Assembly: GCF_014645195.1 (NCBI RefSeq)
Contig: NZ_BMLK01000001.1
Location: 248,001-312,000 of the forward strand
DNA: 64,000 nt
Source: Novosphingobium indicum
GTDB lineage: Bacteria; Pseudomonadota; Alphaproteobacteria; Sphingomonadales; Sphingomonadaceae
Reading direction: 5' to 3'
The position numbers and the translations under genes are program-made. Below the pieces are notes generated by a model. It saw nothing but the letters and a program-made list of their open reading frames with translations, was not told the DNA's origin and did not search any database. Of this stretch, positions 26,725-35,666 are shown in pieces. Position 1 is the first letter of the stretch, and the number at the start of each line of letters is the position of its first letter.

Positions 26725-27933
26725 TCAGGTCGCGACGGGTTCTCGCGGTGAACTGCTGCGCAGCAGAACCAGCCCGAGCATGGCCGAGAGCAGCGATCCG
26801 GTAAGCACTCCGAGCCGGACCGGCGCATCGAACGACGACATCTCGAAGGCGAGGCCGCCGAGGAACAGGCTCATCGTGAAGCCGATGCCGCAGCAGGCTG
26901 CGAGGCCGTAGAGCTGGACCCAGCGGGTCGCCGCCGGCATCGGCGCGAAGCCGAACCGGATCATCGCCGCCATCGGCAGGAAGATGCCAAGCTGCTTGCC
27001 GAGAAACAGGCCGAGGACAATGCCCAGAGTGACCGGCTCGCGGAAGCTTTCCAGCCCCACGCCGCCGAAAGCGACACCGGCGTTGACGAAGGCGAACATC
27101 GGCAGGATCAGATAGGCCACCCAGGGATGCAGAACGTGCTCGAGATCCTTGAGGGGCGAGCGGTCCGGCGACTTGCGCGAGGTCATCGGAATCGCAAAGG
27201 CCGTAACGACGCCCGCCAGCGTCGCGTGGACGCCCGACTTGAGCACGCAGGCCCAGAGGATCGCGGCGATAAGCGCATAGGGGATGAGTTGCTCCACCCC
27301 CATCCGGTTGAGAACGATGAGTGCCAGCACCGCGACTGCCGCCAGTGCCAGCGAAACGGTCGATAGATCGCTGGTGTAGAAGACGGCGATCACGATGATG
27401 ATTCCGAGGTCGTCGATGATGGCGATCGCGGTGAGCAGGATCTTGAGCGATGTCGGAACGCGGTTGCCGGCAAGCGCGATGATGCCGAGCGCGAAGGCAA
27501 TGTCGGTCGCGGCGGGAATGGCGACGCCGGGCATGCCGGCCGGATCGGCGCGGTTGATGAAGGCATAGATCAGGCACGGCACGATCATTCCGCCGAGGGC
27601 CGCCACCACCGGCAGTGCCAGGGCCGAGCGGTCGGCGAAAGCGCCTTCAAGAAACTCGCGCTTCACTTCGAGCCCGATGAGGAAGAAGAACACCGCCATC
27701 CACAGGTCGTTGACCCAGAGCAGCAGCGGCTTGGTGATCTCCAGCGGGCCGAGGATGACCGAGCCGGGGATCGCGAGGAACCGCTCGTAATGGATGCCGT
27801 AGGCACTGTTCGCGAGCAGCAGCGCCACGGCAGCGCAGGCCACGAGGATCAGGCCGGCAACGGCTTCCTTGCTGAGAAAGTCGTTGAGCGGGTTTCTCAG
27901 CACGCGCTTGTCCTGATCGGCGTAGGCTACCAT
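26725..27933 (-). CDS. nhaA: Na+/H+ antiporter NhaA
   Basis: Electrogenic sodium/proton exchanger, 402 residues, about 12 membrane helices. Family marks are LWVNDLWMAVFFFLIGLEVK, the transport-site stretch IPAATDIAFALGI with AIIDDLGIIIVIAVFY (paired aspartates of the ion-binding site), and LGKQLGIF near the end. The N-terminal amphipathic leader LRNPLNDFLSKEAVAGLIL is typical. Expressed alone. A perfect 10-bp inverted repeat lies 40-65 bp upstream of its ATG. Confidence 0.97.
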   Translation of the reverse strand: MVAYADQDKRVLRNPLNDFLSKEAVAGLILVACAAVALLLANSAYGIHYERFLAIPGSVILGPLEITKPLLLWVNDLWMAVFFFLIGLEVKREFLEGAFADRSALALPVVAALGGMIVPCLIYAFINRADPAGMPGVAIPAATDIAFALGIIALAGNRVPTSLKILLTAIAIIDDLGIIIVIAVFYTSDLSTVSLALAAVAVLALIVLNRMGVEQLIPYALIAAILWACVLKSGVHATLAGVVTAFAIPMTSRKSPDRSPLKDLEHVLHPWVAYLILPMFAFVNAGVAFGGVGLESFREPVTLGIVLGLFLGKQLGIFLPMAAMIRFGFAPMPAATRWVQLYGLAACCGIGFTMSLFLGGLAFEMSSFDAPVRLGVLTGSLLSAMLGLVLLRSSSPREPVAT

Positions 27934-27972
27934 GGTCCGTCCTCGCGTTGGGGGCGCAGTGCGCTGCGGTCT

Positions 27973-27998
27973 TTCCTATCGCCTCCGTGCGATAGGAA
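27973..27998. promoter_or_regulatory. 10-bp perfect inverted repeat upstream of nhaA
   Basis: TTCCTATCGC (27973-27982) and GCGATAGGAA (27989-27998) are separated by 6 bp. It lies 40-65 bp before the nhaA ATG and has no T-run, so an operator or a 5' leader hairpin fits better than a terminator. Confidence 0.5.
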
Positions 27999-28022
27999 TA
28001 TTCGCCGATGGCTAGAAAGCCA

Positions 28023-28058
28023 AAAGAGGCCGGAATGCGGATCGCACCCGGCCTCTTT
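28023..28058 (-). terminator. Intrinsic terminator after OmpA-like lipoprotein gene
   Basis: AAAGAGGCCGG (28023-28033) pairs with CCGGCCTCTTT (28048-28058), with a T-run on the - strand side. It is 25 bp past the stop of the OmpA-family gene. Confidence 0.88.
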
Positions 28059-28082
28059 GCGTGTTCGCGTCAAGCGAGGGGC

Positions 28083-28757
28083 TTAGCGCGCGGCATTGGC
28101 CTCGTCGGTCGTGACCGGCGTGATCTTGATTTCGACGCGGCGGTTGAGCGCGCGGCCTTCCGGGGTGGTGTTGTCCGCGACCGGGTAGCCTTCTCCCATG
28201 CCCTGCGTCTGGATGCGCGCGGAGGAAACGCCGCGGCTGATCAGGTAGCGGGCGACCGAATCGGCGCGGCGCTTCGACAGGTCCATGTTGTAGGCGTCCG
28301 ATCCGGTCGAATCGGTGTGGCCATAGACGTCGATCAGGCTGTTCGGGTACTGGACCATCGAGTTGGCGACCTTGTCCAGCGTCGCCTGGAACGACGGGCT
28401 GATCGCGGTCGAATTAACGGCGAAGGTCACGTCGGGCAGGTTTACGAGGATGCCGTCGCCTTCCTGGCTGACATCGACGCCGGAGCCGGCGGTCTGCTCC
28501 TTGAGTTCCTTGATCTGCTTGTCCATCTGGTAGCCGACCACGCCGCCCGCGACGCCGCCGATGCCGGCACCAAGGATACGTGCGGTCTTGCCGCCGATGA
28601 CACTACCCAGCAGATAGCCGAGCCCGGCGCCGCCGACGCCGCCGATGGCCGTGCGCGAAACCTTGCGCTCGCCGGTGTTGGGATCGGTGACACAAGCTGA
28701 CACGGCAACAAGCGACAGTGCAGCCGCGGCCGATGTTAACAGGCGCGATTTCTTCAT
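28083..28757 (-). CDS. OmpA-family lipoprotein with glycine zipper (YiaD-like)
   Basis: Outer-membrane lipoprotein that probably binds peptidoglycan. ATG 28757 gives 224 residues with a signal peptide and lipobox (ALSLVAVSAC, Cys near 22). A glycine-zipper segment follows (about 35-78, repeated GxxGG). The OmpA_C domain (about 100-215) shows VTFAVNSTAISPSFQATLDK, VYGHTDSTGSDAYN and LSKRRADSVARYLISRGV, the peptidoglycan-binding core. Frames further upstream add nothing signal-like. Monocistronic, divergent from the CBS-domain gene. Confidence 0.93.
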   Translation of the reverse strand: MKKSRLLTSAAAALSLVAVSACVTDPNTGERKVSRTAIGGVGGAGLGYLLGSVIGGKTARILGAGIGGVAGGVVGYQMDKQIKELKEQTAGSGVDVSQEGDGILVNLPDVTFAVNSTAISPSFQATLDKVANSMVQYPNSLIDVYGHTDSTGSDAYNMDLSKRRADSVARYLISRGVSSARIQTQGMGEGYPVADNTTPEGRALNRRVEIKITPVTTDEANAAR

Positions 28758-28948
28758 GAGACAGGCCCTTCCTCTGTTAAATTCTTGCGCGTGTATGTGC
28801 GGTAGTGAACATGAACGGCAAATGGATATTAGTGTCCAAACTCGTTTCGTCCCCATGTGTTCCATCTGCCTCTCTACCAAGGCGATGACGGTGCTGTTGC
28901 AAGCGCCTCTTCGCTATTGCGCAAATCTCTGCTAGCGCTGGCTCCATT

Positions 28949-30292
28949 GTGACGCCCTTTCCCTGGACCGACCTCCTCATCATCGCCGGACTTATCCTGC
29001 TCAACGGCCTGTTCTCGATGTCTGAACTGGCCATTGTTTCAGCGCGTTCGGCCCGGCTCCAGGTTTCTGCCGAAAAGGGCAGCGGTGCGGCGAAGACCGC
29101 GCTGGAGCTGGCTGCCGACCCCGGCAAGTTCCTCTCTACCGTGCAGATCGGGATCACCCTGATCGGCATTGTCGCCGGTGCCTATTCGGGCGCAAGCCTG
29201 GGCGAACCGGTGGGTGAGCGGGTAAAGATGCTGGGTGTGCCTGAAGGCATCGCCAGTCAGACGGGCTTCGCGCTCGTGATCATCGCCACGACCTATGGCA
29301 GTCTTGTTATCGGCGAGCTGGTACCCAAGCAGCTCGCGCTGCGTATGGCCGAGCCCGTCGCCATTCTGATGGCGCGACCGATGCTTTGGATGGCCCGCCT
29401 GATGGCCCCGTTCGTATGGCTGCTCGACAAGTCTTCGGGCGTGATCCTGCGGCTGTTTTCGATCCGCGGAAGCGGGCAGGAGCGGCTGACCGCGGAAGAA
29501 CTCCACATGATCTTTGCCGAAGCCACGCGCAGCGGCGTGATCGAGGAAGAAGAGCGCGCGATGATGACGGGGGTCATGCGTCTTGCCGATCGCCCGGTGC
29601 GCGAACTGATGACGCCGCGCAACCAGATCGACTGGATCGACATCGATGCCGACGAAGCCGGTCTGCGCGCCAAGATCGAGGCTTCGCCGCACTCGCTGCT
29701 TCCTGTCGCCGACGAGGATTCGCCCGACAACGTCGTGGGCATTCTGCGGGTCAAGGAAGTCCTCGCGGCGCTAGTCGCCGGACGTGAAGTCGACATCCGC
29801 ACCATGATGAAGAAGGCGGAAGTCATTCCCGACCAGCTCGATTCGATGGATGCGCTGCGCAAGCTGCAGACCGCCGAAGTCGCCATGGCTGTCGTCCACG
29901 ACGAGTATGGCCATCTCGAAGGTCTCGTGACCCCGTCGGACGTGCTGGCCGCGCTGGCCGGATCGTTCGTGAGCCACCAAGACGAGGGCGACGAGCCGAT
30001 GGTGGTCGAGCGTGAGAATGGATCGTTGCTGATCTCGGGTTCCATGCCGGCCGATGCCATGGCGGACCGCTTGCAGGTGACCTTGCCCGAAGACCGTGAG
30101 TTCGCGACCGTGGCCGGCTACGTCATGGCCGTGCTCAAGAAGGTCCCCAAGGAGGGTGACGCCTTCACCGAGTACGGGTGGCGCTTCGAAGTCGTCGACA
30201 TGGATGGGCTGCGGATCGACAAGGTGCTTGTCGAACTCGTCGAATTCGCTGCGGAAGTCGAAGAAGGCGATGGTGTCAGCGGAGATAGCTGA
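28949..30292 (+). CDS. CNNM/hemolysin-C-like membrane protein with CBS domains
   Basis: 447-residue protein of the CorC/TlyC/YtfL group. A DUF21 (CNNM) membrane domain (about 1-195, LLNGLFSMSELAIVSARSAR) is followed by two CBS motifs (about 210-330, VRELMTPRNQIDWID and HDEYGHLEGLVTPSDVLAAL) and a CorC_HlyC domain (about 350-430). Related proteins are implicated in Mg2+/Co2+ efflux or membrane ion homeostasis. The GTG start at 28949 has no clear Shine-Dalgarno; a leaderless or internal start is possible. The hemolysin name in databases is historical. Confidence 0.88.
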   Translation: MTPFPWTDLLIIAGLILLNGLFSMSELAIVSARSARLQVSAEKGSGAAKTALELAADPGKFLSTVQIGITLIGIVAGAYSGASLGEPVGERVKMLGVPEGIASQTGFALVIIATTYGSLVIGELVPKQLALRMAEPVAILMARPMLWMARLMAPFVWLLDKSSGVILRLFSIRGSGQERLTAEELHMIFAEATRSGVIEEEERAMMTGVMRLADRPVRELMTPRNQIDWIDIDADEAGLRAKIEASPHSLLPVADEDSPDNVVGILRVKEVLAALVAGREVDIRTMMKKAEVIPDQLDSMDALRKLQTAEVAMAVVHDEYGHLEGLVTPSDVLAALAGSFVSHQDEGDEPMVVERENGSLLISGSMPADAMADRLQVTLPEDREFATVAGYVMAVLKKVPKEGDAFTEYGWRFEVVDMDGLRIDKVLVELVEFAAEVEEGDGVSGDS

Positions 30293-30330
30293 CCGGGGTT
30301 CGGTGTTCCCGATCACCCGGATACAGCAAG

Positions 30331-30361
30331 AAAGGGCCGGAGTTTCCCCCGGCCCTTTTTC
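30331..30361. terminator. Bidirectional intrinsic terminator
   Basis: AAAGGGCCGG (30331-30340) pairs with CCGGCCCTTT (30349-30358) across an 8-nt loop, with a T-run after it. It sits between the convergent CBS-domain gene and the DUF3035 gene. Confidence 0.92.
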
Positions 30362-30384
30362 TGTGTCTTGCGGTGCTGGTTGGT

Positions 30385-30801
30385 TCAGCCGCCGACCGAA
30401 GTCTGGGCGTCGCGGCCGTCACCTTCCGGTGCCGAGAGGATCGCGCGGGTCACCTGCCCCTTGGCCACGGTGTAGGTCTGCGGATCGCCGACCGAGGAAC
30501 GAATGCCGGGATCGGCCGTGCCGGCCATGCCGAGCGTATTCTTCTCGATGTCGCTGCGGGCCTGCGGGCCGCCGAACAGGGCGTCGAGCGTCTGCTGCTG
30601 CAGGCTGCCATCGGTCGGGCGCGGCTCGCCTTCCTTGGGCGGCGTCAGCGAGAAGTCGGGCGGAACCACCAGCGGAGACTGGCGCTGCACCGCAAACTCG
30701 TCGGGACGGTTGCGGTTGAAAAGCCCCGTGCTGCCGCAGGCGGACAGCAGGACCGCGCCTGTCGTGACGAGAATAAGGGCGCCGGTTTTCTTCATGGGCA
30801 T
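30385..30801 (-). CDS. DUF3035-family lipoprotein
   Basis: Predicted lipoprotein of 138 residues. The ATG at 30801 is preferred because GGAGAG lies 9 bp upstream; another ATG is two codons later. The signal peptide ends in a lipobox (VTTGAVLLSAC). The mature part carries the DUF3035 segment DEFAVQRQSPLVVPPDFSL and a Gln/Ala-rich middle. It follows lspA by 4 bp, so the signal peptidase that would process it is encoded in the same operon. Role unknown, probably envelope-related. Confidence 0.88.
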   Translation of the reverse strand: MPMKKTGALILVTTGAVLLSACGSTGLFNRNRPDEFAVQRQSPLVVPPDFSLTPPKEGEPRPTDGSLQQQTLDALFGGPQARSDIEKNTLGMAGTADPGIRSSVGDPQTYTVAKGQVTRAILSAPEGDGRDAQTSVGG

Positions 30802-30805
30802 CAAA

Positions 30806-31324
30806 TCAACTCTCCGGAGCGGGTTCGGTTTTCGCATCGGGCTTTTCGCTCGAAAGCAGGGATCGGGCAAGGATAATCAGGACACCGATGGTAATCGCGG
30901 CATCGGCCAGATTGAAGATGAGGAACGGGCGCCATTCCCCCAAATGCAGATCGGCATAGTCGATGACGTAGCCCACTTCGGCGCGGTCGCGGATGTTGCC
31001 CGCAGCCCCGCCGAGGACCAGCGCCAGGGCAACAATGTCTCCCATCTTGCGCTCGCGCATCATCCAGACAAAGACGAACAGCGCGATCGCACCGGTCATC
31101 GCCACAAGCGCCCAGCGGCCTTCGGGAGAGCCGGCCGTGAACAGGCCGAGCGAGACGCCGAAGTTCTGCGTCCAGCGCAAATCGAAGAACGGCAGCAGCT
31201 CGATCACATGTTGCTGGCGCAGCTTCAGGCCGTAAACGAGCCAGCTCTTGAGACCCTGGTCCGCGAGGAAAATCAGCGCCGCGATCAGCAAACCGGCGAT
31301 GCGGTGGCGCACCGCGTTGTTCAT
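30806..31324 (-). CDS. lspA: Lipoprotein signal peptidase (signal peptidase II)
   Basis: Aspartyl protease that cleaves prolipoprotein signal peptides in the inner membrane. The 172-residue, four-helix product shows the catalytic segments GGAAGNIRDRAEVGYVIDYAD (one Asp in each conserved block) and FLIFNLADAAITIGV. Its ATG overlaps the ileS stop (ATGA). The ileS-lspA order is common across Proteobacteria. Confidence 0.96.
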   Translation of the reverse strand: MNNAVRHRIAGLLIAALIFLADQGLKSWLVYGLKLRQQHVIELLPFFDLRWTQNFGVSLGLFTAGSPEGRWALVAMTGAIALFVFVWMMRERKMGDIVALALVLGGAAGNIRDRAEVGYVIDYADLHLGEWRPFLIFNLADAAITIGVLIILARSLLSSEKPDAKTEPAPES

Positions 31325-34125
31325 GCATTGGCCTCCATGGCGCCGACCACTTCGTCACAGCGCCCGCACAGATCGCCATCCTCGGACACTTCCGGAAGGT
31401 GGCGCCAGCAGCGGCCGCACTTGTGGTGGGACGTGGGCGTGACGGTTACCGCCTCGCCTTGCCCGCGCGTGACTGTCGCAGTGATGAACAGCTCGGCCAG
31501 ATCGGCATCGGAGAAGCCCTCGGGCACCGAAGCCGCAGGAACGGTCATCTCGGCCTCGAGACTGGAGCGGATCGTCTTTTCGCGGCGCAGCGGCTCGATC
31601 GTCTCGGTGACCGTCTCGCGCAACTCACGAAGGGCGTTCCACTTCGCGTTCTGCTCTTCGACCTGCGGCACTTCGGGCCATTCGAGCAGATGGACGCTGC
31701 CGCCATCGGGATAGCGCGTGCCCCAGGTCTCTTCGGCGGTGAATACCAGCACCGGCGCGGCATAGCGCACCAGAGCGTGGAACAGCGTGTCGAGAACGGT
31801 GCGATAGGCGCGGCGCTTCAGATCCTCCGGGCCGTCGCAATAGAGGCAGTCCTTGCGGATGTCGAAGAAGAAGGCCGAGAGGTCTTCGCTGCAGAAATCG
31901 ACGAGCGTGCGGACGTAGTCGTTGAAGTCGTAGTCATCGATCGCCTTGCGAAGCGCGGAATCGACCCCGCCGAGCAGCGAGAGTACGTAACGCTCGAGTT
32001 CGGGCATCTCGTCGACCGGCAGGCGTTCGTCCTCGCTGAAACCGGCCAAGGCGCCGAGCATGTAGCGGAAGGTGTTACGCAGGCGGCGGTACTGGTCGCC
32101 CACGCCCTTCAGGATCTCCTCGCCGATGCGGTGGTCTTCGGTGAAGTCGACCGACAGCGCCCAGAGGCGGATGATGTCGGCGCCGTACTGCTCCATGACC
32201 TTGAGCGGGCTGACCGTGTTGCCCTTTGACTTGGACATCTTCTCGCCCTTGGCATCCATGGTGAAGCCGTGGGTGAGAACCGCCTTGTAGGGCGCATGGC
32301 CGCGCGTGGCGCAGGCTTCGAGCAGCGAGGACTGGAACCAGCCGCGATGCTGGTCCGAGCCTTCCAGGTAGAGGTCCGCGTGCGGTCCCTTGTAGCCTTC
32401 GGGGCGGAGCAGGTCGGGCCACTTGCCCGATTCGAGCACGAAAGCGTGGGTCGAGCCGGAATCGAACCACACGTCGAGGATGTCGGTGACGCGCTCGTAG
32501 TCCTCGGCATTGTAGCTGTTGCCGAGGTATTCCTGTGCGCGCGCGTCGTTCCATGCATCGACGCCGCCCTGGCGGATGGCCGCGACGATCCGCGCGTTGA
32601 CTTCCGGATCGGCAAGATACTCGCCGGTTTCGCGGTGGACGAAGATCGTGATCGGCACGCCCCAGGCGCGCTGGCGGCTGAGCACCCAGTCGGGGCGGCC
32701 ATCGACCATCGCGCCGATGCGGTTGCGGCCCTTGGCCGGCACGAAGCGGGTTTCGGCGAGCGCATTATGCGCGGTTTCGCGCAGCGTGAAGCCGCCGCCG
32801 GCCGCCATCGGCTTGTCCATCGGCACGAACCATTGCGGGGTGCAGCGGTAGATGACCTTGGCCTTCGAACGCCAGGAGTGCGGATAGCTGTGCTGGTAGT
32901 CGGCCGAAGCGGCCAGCAGGCAGCCCGTCTCGCGCAGGTCCGAACAGATCGGCCCGTCGGGCGCGTTGAACTTGGGATTGATCACCGATCCCTGACCGCC
33001 CAGCCACAGCCAGTCCTCGCGGTACCTGCCGTCGCCTTCGACCGCGAACTTGGGATTGATCCCGTGCGCCTTGCACAGATCGAAGTCGTCCTCGCCATGG
33101 TCGGGCGCCATGTGGACGAAGCCGGTACCGCTTTCGGTGGTGACGAAGCTGGAACCGTCGAGCAGCGGGCGCAGCTCGGCAAAGAAGCCGCCGAGGTGGT
33201 GCATGGGATGGCGCACCTTGGTGCCTTCGAGCCCGGCGCCCTTGATGTAGAAGTGCAGATCGTGGCTCTCGTGGCCCAGACGCTTCACGAAGCCCTCGAC
33301 GAGCGGTTCGGCGACGAGGTAGCGGGTGCCCTCGACCTCGATCATGTGGTAGTCGATCTGCTTGCCGTAGGCGACGGCCTGGTTGACCGGGATAGTCCAG
33401 GGCGTGGTCGTCCAGATCACCAGCTGCGCGCCGATCAGGTCTTCATCGGGGCACTCGACGATCTCGAAGCCGACGTCGATCTGGGTCGACACGATGTCTT
33501 CGTATTCGACTTCGGCCTCTGCCAGCGCGGTCTTTTCGACCGGGCTCCACATCACCGGCTTGGCGCCGCGGTAGAGCATCTGGCTTTCGGCGAACTTCAT
33601 CAGTTCCGAAACGATCGTCGCCTCGGCCGCGAAGTCCATTGTCAGATAGGGATTGTCCCAGTCGCCGCCGATGCCCAGCCGCTTGAGCTGTTCGCGCTGC
33701 ACGTCGACCCAGTGCGCCGCATAGGCGCGACACTCGGCGCGGAATTCTTCCGCCGGGACTTCATCCTTGTTCTTCTTTTTCTTGCGGTATTCTTCCTCGA
33801 CCTTCCATTCGATGGGCAGGCCGTGGCAGTCCCAGCCGGGCACATAGGGCGCGTCCTTGCCGAGCAAGGTCTGCGTGCGCACCACCATGTCCTTGAGGAT
33901 ATGGTTAAGCGCATGGCCGATGTGCATGTCGCCGTTCGCGTAGGGCGGGCCGTCATGCAGGATGAACTTTTCGCGTCCGGCGCGGGCCTCGCGGATGACG
34001 CGGTAAATGTCCTGTTCCTGCCAGCGCGCAAGAATGCCCGGTTCCTTCTGAGGGAGCCCGGCCTTCATGGGAAAATCGGTCTTCGGCAAGAAGACGGTGT
34101 TACGATAGTCGCGCTGTTCGGTCAT
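31321..34125 (-). CDS. ileS: Isoleucyl-tRNA synthetase
   Basis: Class I synthetase charging tRNA-Ile, 934 residues. HIGH is at 68-71 in NGDMHIGHALN and KMSKS at about 629-633 in GEKMSKSKGN. The CP1 editing domain lies between them. The C-terminus carries a zinc-finger-like knuckle (CGRCWRHLP with CGRC), as in bacterial IleRS type 1. A Lys/Glu-rich stretch near 120 (KKKKNKDEVPAEEF) is a small insert of the kind seen in relatives. First of the ileS-lspA-DUF3035 run. Confidence 0.98.
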   Translation of the reverse strand: MTEQRDYRNTVFLPKTDFPMKAGLPQKEPGILARWQEQDIYRVIREARAGREKFILHDGPPYANGDMHIGHALNHILKDMVVRTQTLLGKDAPYVPGWDCHGLPIEWKVEEEYRKKKKNKDEVPAEEFRAECRAYAAHWVDVQREQLKRLGIGGDWDNPYLTMDFAAEATIVSELMKFAESQMLYRGAKPVMWSPVEKTALAEAEVEYEDIVSTQIDVGFEIVECPDEDLIGAQLVIWTTTPWTIPVNQAVAYGKQIDYHMIEVEGTRYLVAEPLVEGFVKRLGHESHDLHFYIKGAGLEGTKVRHPMHHLGGFFAELRPLLDGSSFVTTESGTGFVHMAPDHGEDDFDLCKAHGINPKFAVEGDGRYREDWLWLGGQGSVINPKFNAPDGPICSDLRETGCLLAASADYQHSYPHSWRSKAKVIYRCTPQWFVPMDKPMAAGGGFTLRETAHNALAETRFVPAKGRNRIGAMVDGRPDWVLSRQRAWGVPITIFVHRETGEYLADPEVNARIVAAIRQGGVDAWNDARAQEYLGNSYNAEDYERVTDILDVWFDSGSTHAFVLESGKWPDLLRPEGYKGPHADLYLEGSDQHRGWFQSSLLEACATRGHAPYKAVLTHGFTMDAKGEKMSKSKGNTVSPLKVMEQYGADIIRLWALSVDFTEDHRIGEEILKGVGDQYRRLRNTFRYMLGALAGFSEDERLPVDEMPELERYVLSLLGGVDSALRKAIDDYDFNDYVRTLVDFCSEDLSAFFFDIRKDCLYCDGPEDLKRRAYRTVLDTLFHALVRYAAPVLVFTAEETWGTRYPDGGSVHLLEWPEVPQVEEQNAKWNALRELRETVTETIEPLRREKTIRSSLEAEMTVPAASVPEGFSDADLAELFITATVTRGQGEAVTVTPTSHHKCGRCWRHLPEVSEDGDLCGRCDEVVGAMEANA

Positions 34126-34221
34126 GATCGGCGGGCGTTAGAACAATTGGCTTAACGTTGGAAGAGCCCGCCTTGCGCACAACCACGCATTACCGGGGCA
34201 GGATGCGGTAAAAATCCCTAG

Positions 34222-35154
34222 TCAGGCCACGCCGGCCAGCAAGGCGCGTGCCTTGATGCAATCGGCTGCAATCTGAGCGGTCAGCGCCGCAAGCGAATCG
34301 AACTTGCCTTCGGGCCTAAGGAAGTGATGGAACACCACTTCGATTTCCTGATCGTACAGTTCCTCGGAAAAGTCGAAGATGTGCGGCTCGAGCAGTTCCT
34401 TGGGCGGGTCGATCTGGGGGCGCACGCCGAGATTGGCGGCGCCGGGCAGCTCGCGTCCGTCGGCCAGGCGCGAAGTCACCGCGTAGACGCCGTAATGTGG
34501 GCGCAGATAGGCGGCCATGTCGATATTGGCGGTGGGAAAGCCGATTTCGCGGCCCAGCTTGTCGCCATGCTGGACCACGCCGCGGATCGCGAAGGGGCGC
34601 GTGAGTAGGCGCGCCGCCGTTTCGCAATCGCCGGCCTTGAGCGCCTCGCGAATGCGGCTGGAGGAAATCACCCCCTCGGCGTCGCTGACCGGACCGACTG
34701 TACGGCCCGACAGGCCGAAACGTCCGCCGACTTCGCTGAGCACTTGCGGATTGCCGCTACGTCCGCGCCCGAAAGTGAAGTCCTCGCCGGTAACGACGCC
34801 GGTAGCGCCGAGGTGGCCGACGAGTTCCTTCTCGACCCACTCGGCCGCGCCCATCGTGGCCATGGCGCGGTCGAAGTGGAGCACCAGCATGGCATCGGCG
34901 CCGGCAGCGGCGAACAATTCCTCGCGCTGTTCGAGTGTGGTCAGCCGAAACGGCTCGGCATCCGGCTGGAACAGACGCACCGGGTGCGGGTCGAACGTGG
35001 CGACGATCGCGGGCCGGCCTTCGGCGCGGGCCCAGCGGATGGCTTCTCCGACAACGGCCTGATGGCCCTGATGGAAACCGTCGAAGTTGCCCAGCGCGAC
35101 AATCGCGCCGCGCATCGATTCGGGAATGGGGGTGAGGTTGTCGAGGCGAATCAT
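34222..35154 (-). CDS. ribF: Bifunctional riboflavin kinase/FAD synthetase
   Basis: Converts riboflavin to FMN and then FAD. The 310-residue product has an N-terminal nucleotidyltransferase domain (about 15-170, VALGNFDGFHQGHQAVV, VTGEDFTFGRGRSGN, ISSSRIREAL) and a C-terminal kinase domain (about 185-305, VVQHGDKLGREIGFPTANI, YGVYAV, ELYDQEIEVVFHHFLR). It follows folA by 12 bp in a purE-purK-folA-ribF run and precedes ileS by about 96 bp. Confidence 0.97.
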   Translation of the reverse strand: MIRLDNLTPIPESMRGAIVALGNFDGFHQGHQAVVGEAIRWARAEGRPAIVATFDPHPVRLFQPDAEPFRLTTLEQREELFAAAGADAMLVLHFDRAMATMGAAEWVEKELVGHLGATGVVTGEDFTFGRGRSGNPQVLSEVGGRFGLSGRTVGPVSDAEGVISSSRIREALKAGDCETAARLLTRPFAIRGVVQHGDKLGREIGFPTANIDMAAYLRPHYGVYAVTSRLADGRELPGAANLGVRPQIDPPKELLEPHIFDFSEELYDQEIEVVFHHFLRPEGKFDSLAALTAQIAADCIKARALLAGVA

Positions 35155-35166
35155 GGTTGCAGCCGC

Positions 35167-35652
35167 CTATAGGTCGCGCTGCAGCGTCACGAAAGCGTAA
35201 GCCGGTGCTTCGCCTTGCGCTGCGTGTTCTTCGCGCGCCTGCTCCTGCCATTCGGGGCCAAGCGGCGGCATCGCGGTATCGCCTTCGTAGTCGGCGTGAA
35301 TCTCGGTCAGTTCGATGCGGCTGGCGAGCGGGAGGAACAGGGCGTAGATTTCCGCACCTCCGATCACCGCCACTTCGCCTTCGCTTGCGAGCGCCAGCGC
35401 GGCATCGGGGGAATGTACCACCTCCGCGCCTTGCGCCTGCCAGTCGCGGTCGCGCGTCAGCACGATATGGCGACGGCCCGGCAGCGGGGAGGGGAAGCTC
35501 TCGAAGGTCTTGCGCCCCATGATCATCGGCTTGCCCATGGTCATGGCCTTGAAGTGCTTGAGGTCGGCGGAAAGCCGCCAGGGCAGGGCGCCGTCGCGGC
35601 CGATCACCCCATTCGCGGCGCGCGCGTAGATCAAGAACACATCCTGCGCCAT
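35167..35652 (-). CDS. folA: Dihydrofolate reductase
   Basis: NADPH-dependent reduction of dihydrofolate to tetrahydrofolate. The 161-residue enzyme shows ARAANGVIGRDGALPWRLSADLKHFK (active-site loop and adenine site), TMGKPMIMGRKTFESFPSPLPGR, IVLTRD, and VIGGAEIYALFLPLASRIELTEI. Length and motif order are standard for chromosomal DHFR. It sits between purK and ribF with 12-14 bp spacing. Confidence 0.97.
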   Translation of the reverse strand: MAQDVFLIYARAANGVIGRDGALPWRLSADLKHFKAMTMGKPMIMGRKTFESFPSPLPGRRHIVLTRDRDWQAQGAEVVHSPDAALALASEGEVAVIGGAEIYALFLPLASRIELTEIHADYEGDTAMPPLGPEWQEQAREEHAAQGEAPAYAFVTLQRDL

Positions 35653-35666
35653 GCCGTCTGCCCGCC

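Noticed and set aside
32269..34155. A + strand frame opposite ileS.
   Set aside because: Shadow frame; IleRS motifs are complete on the other strand.
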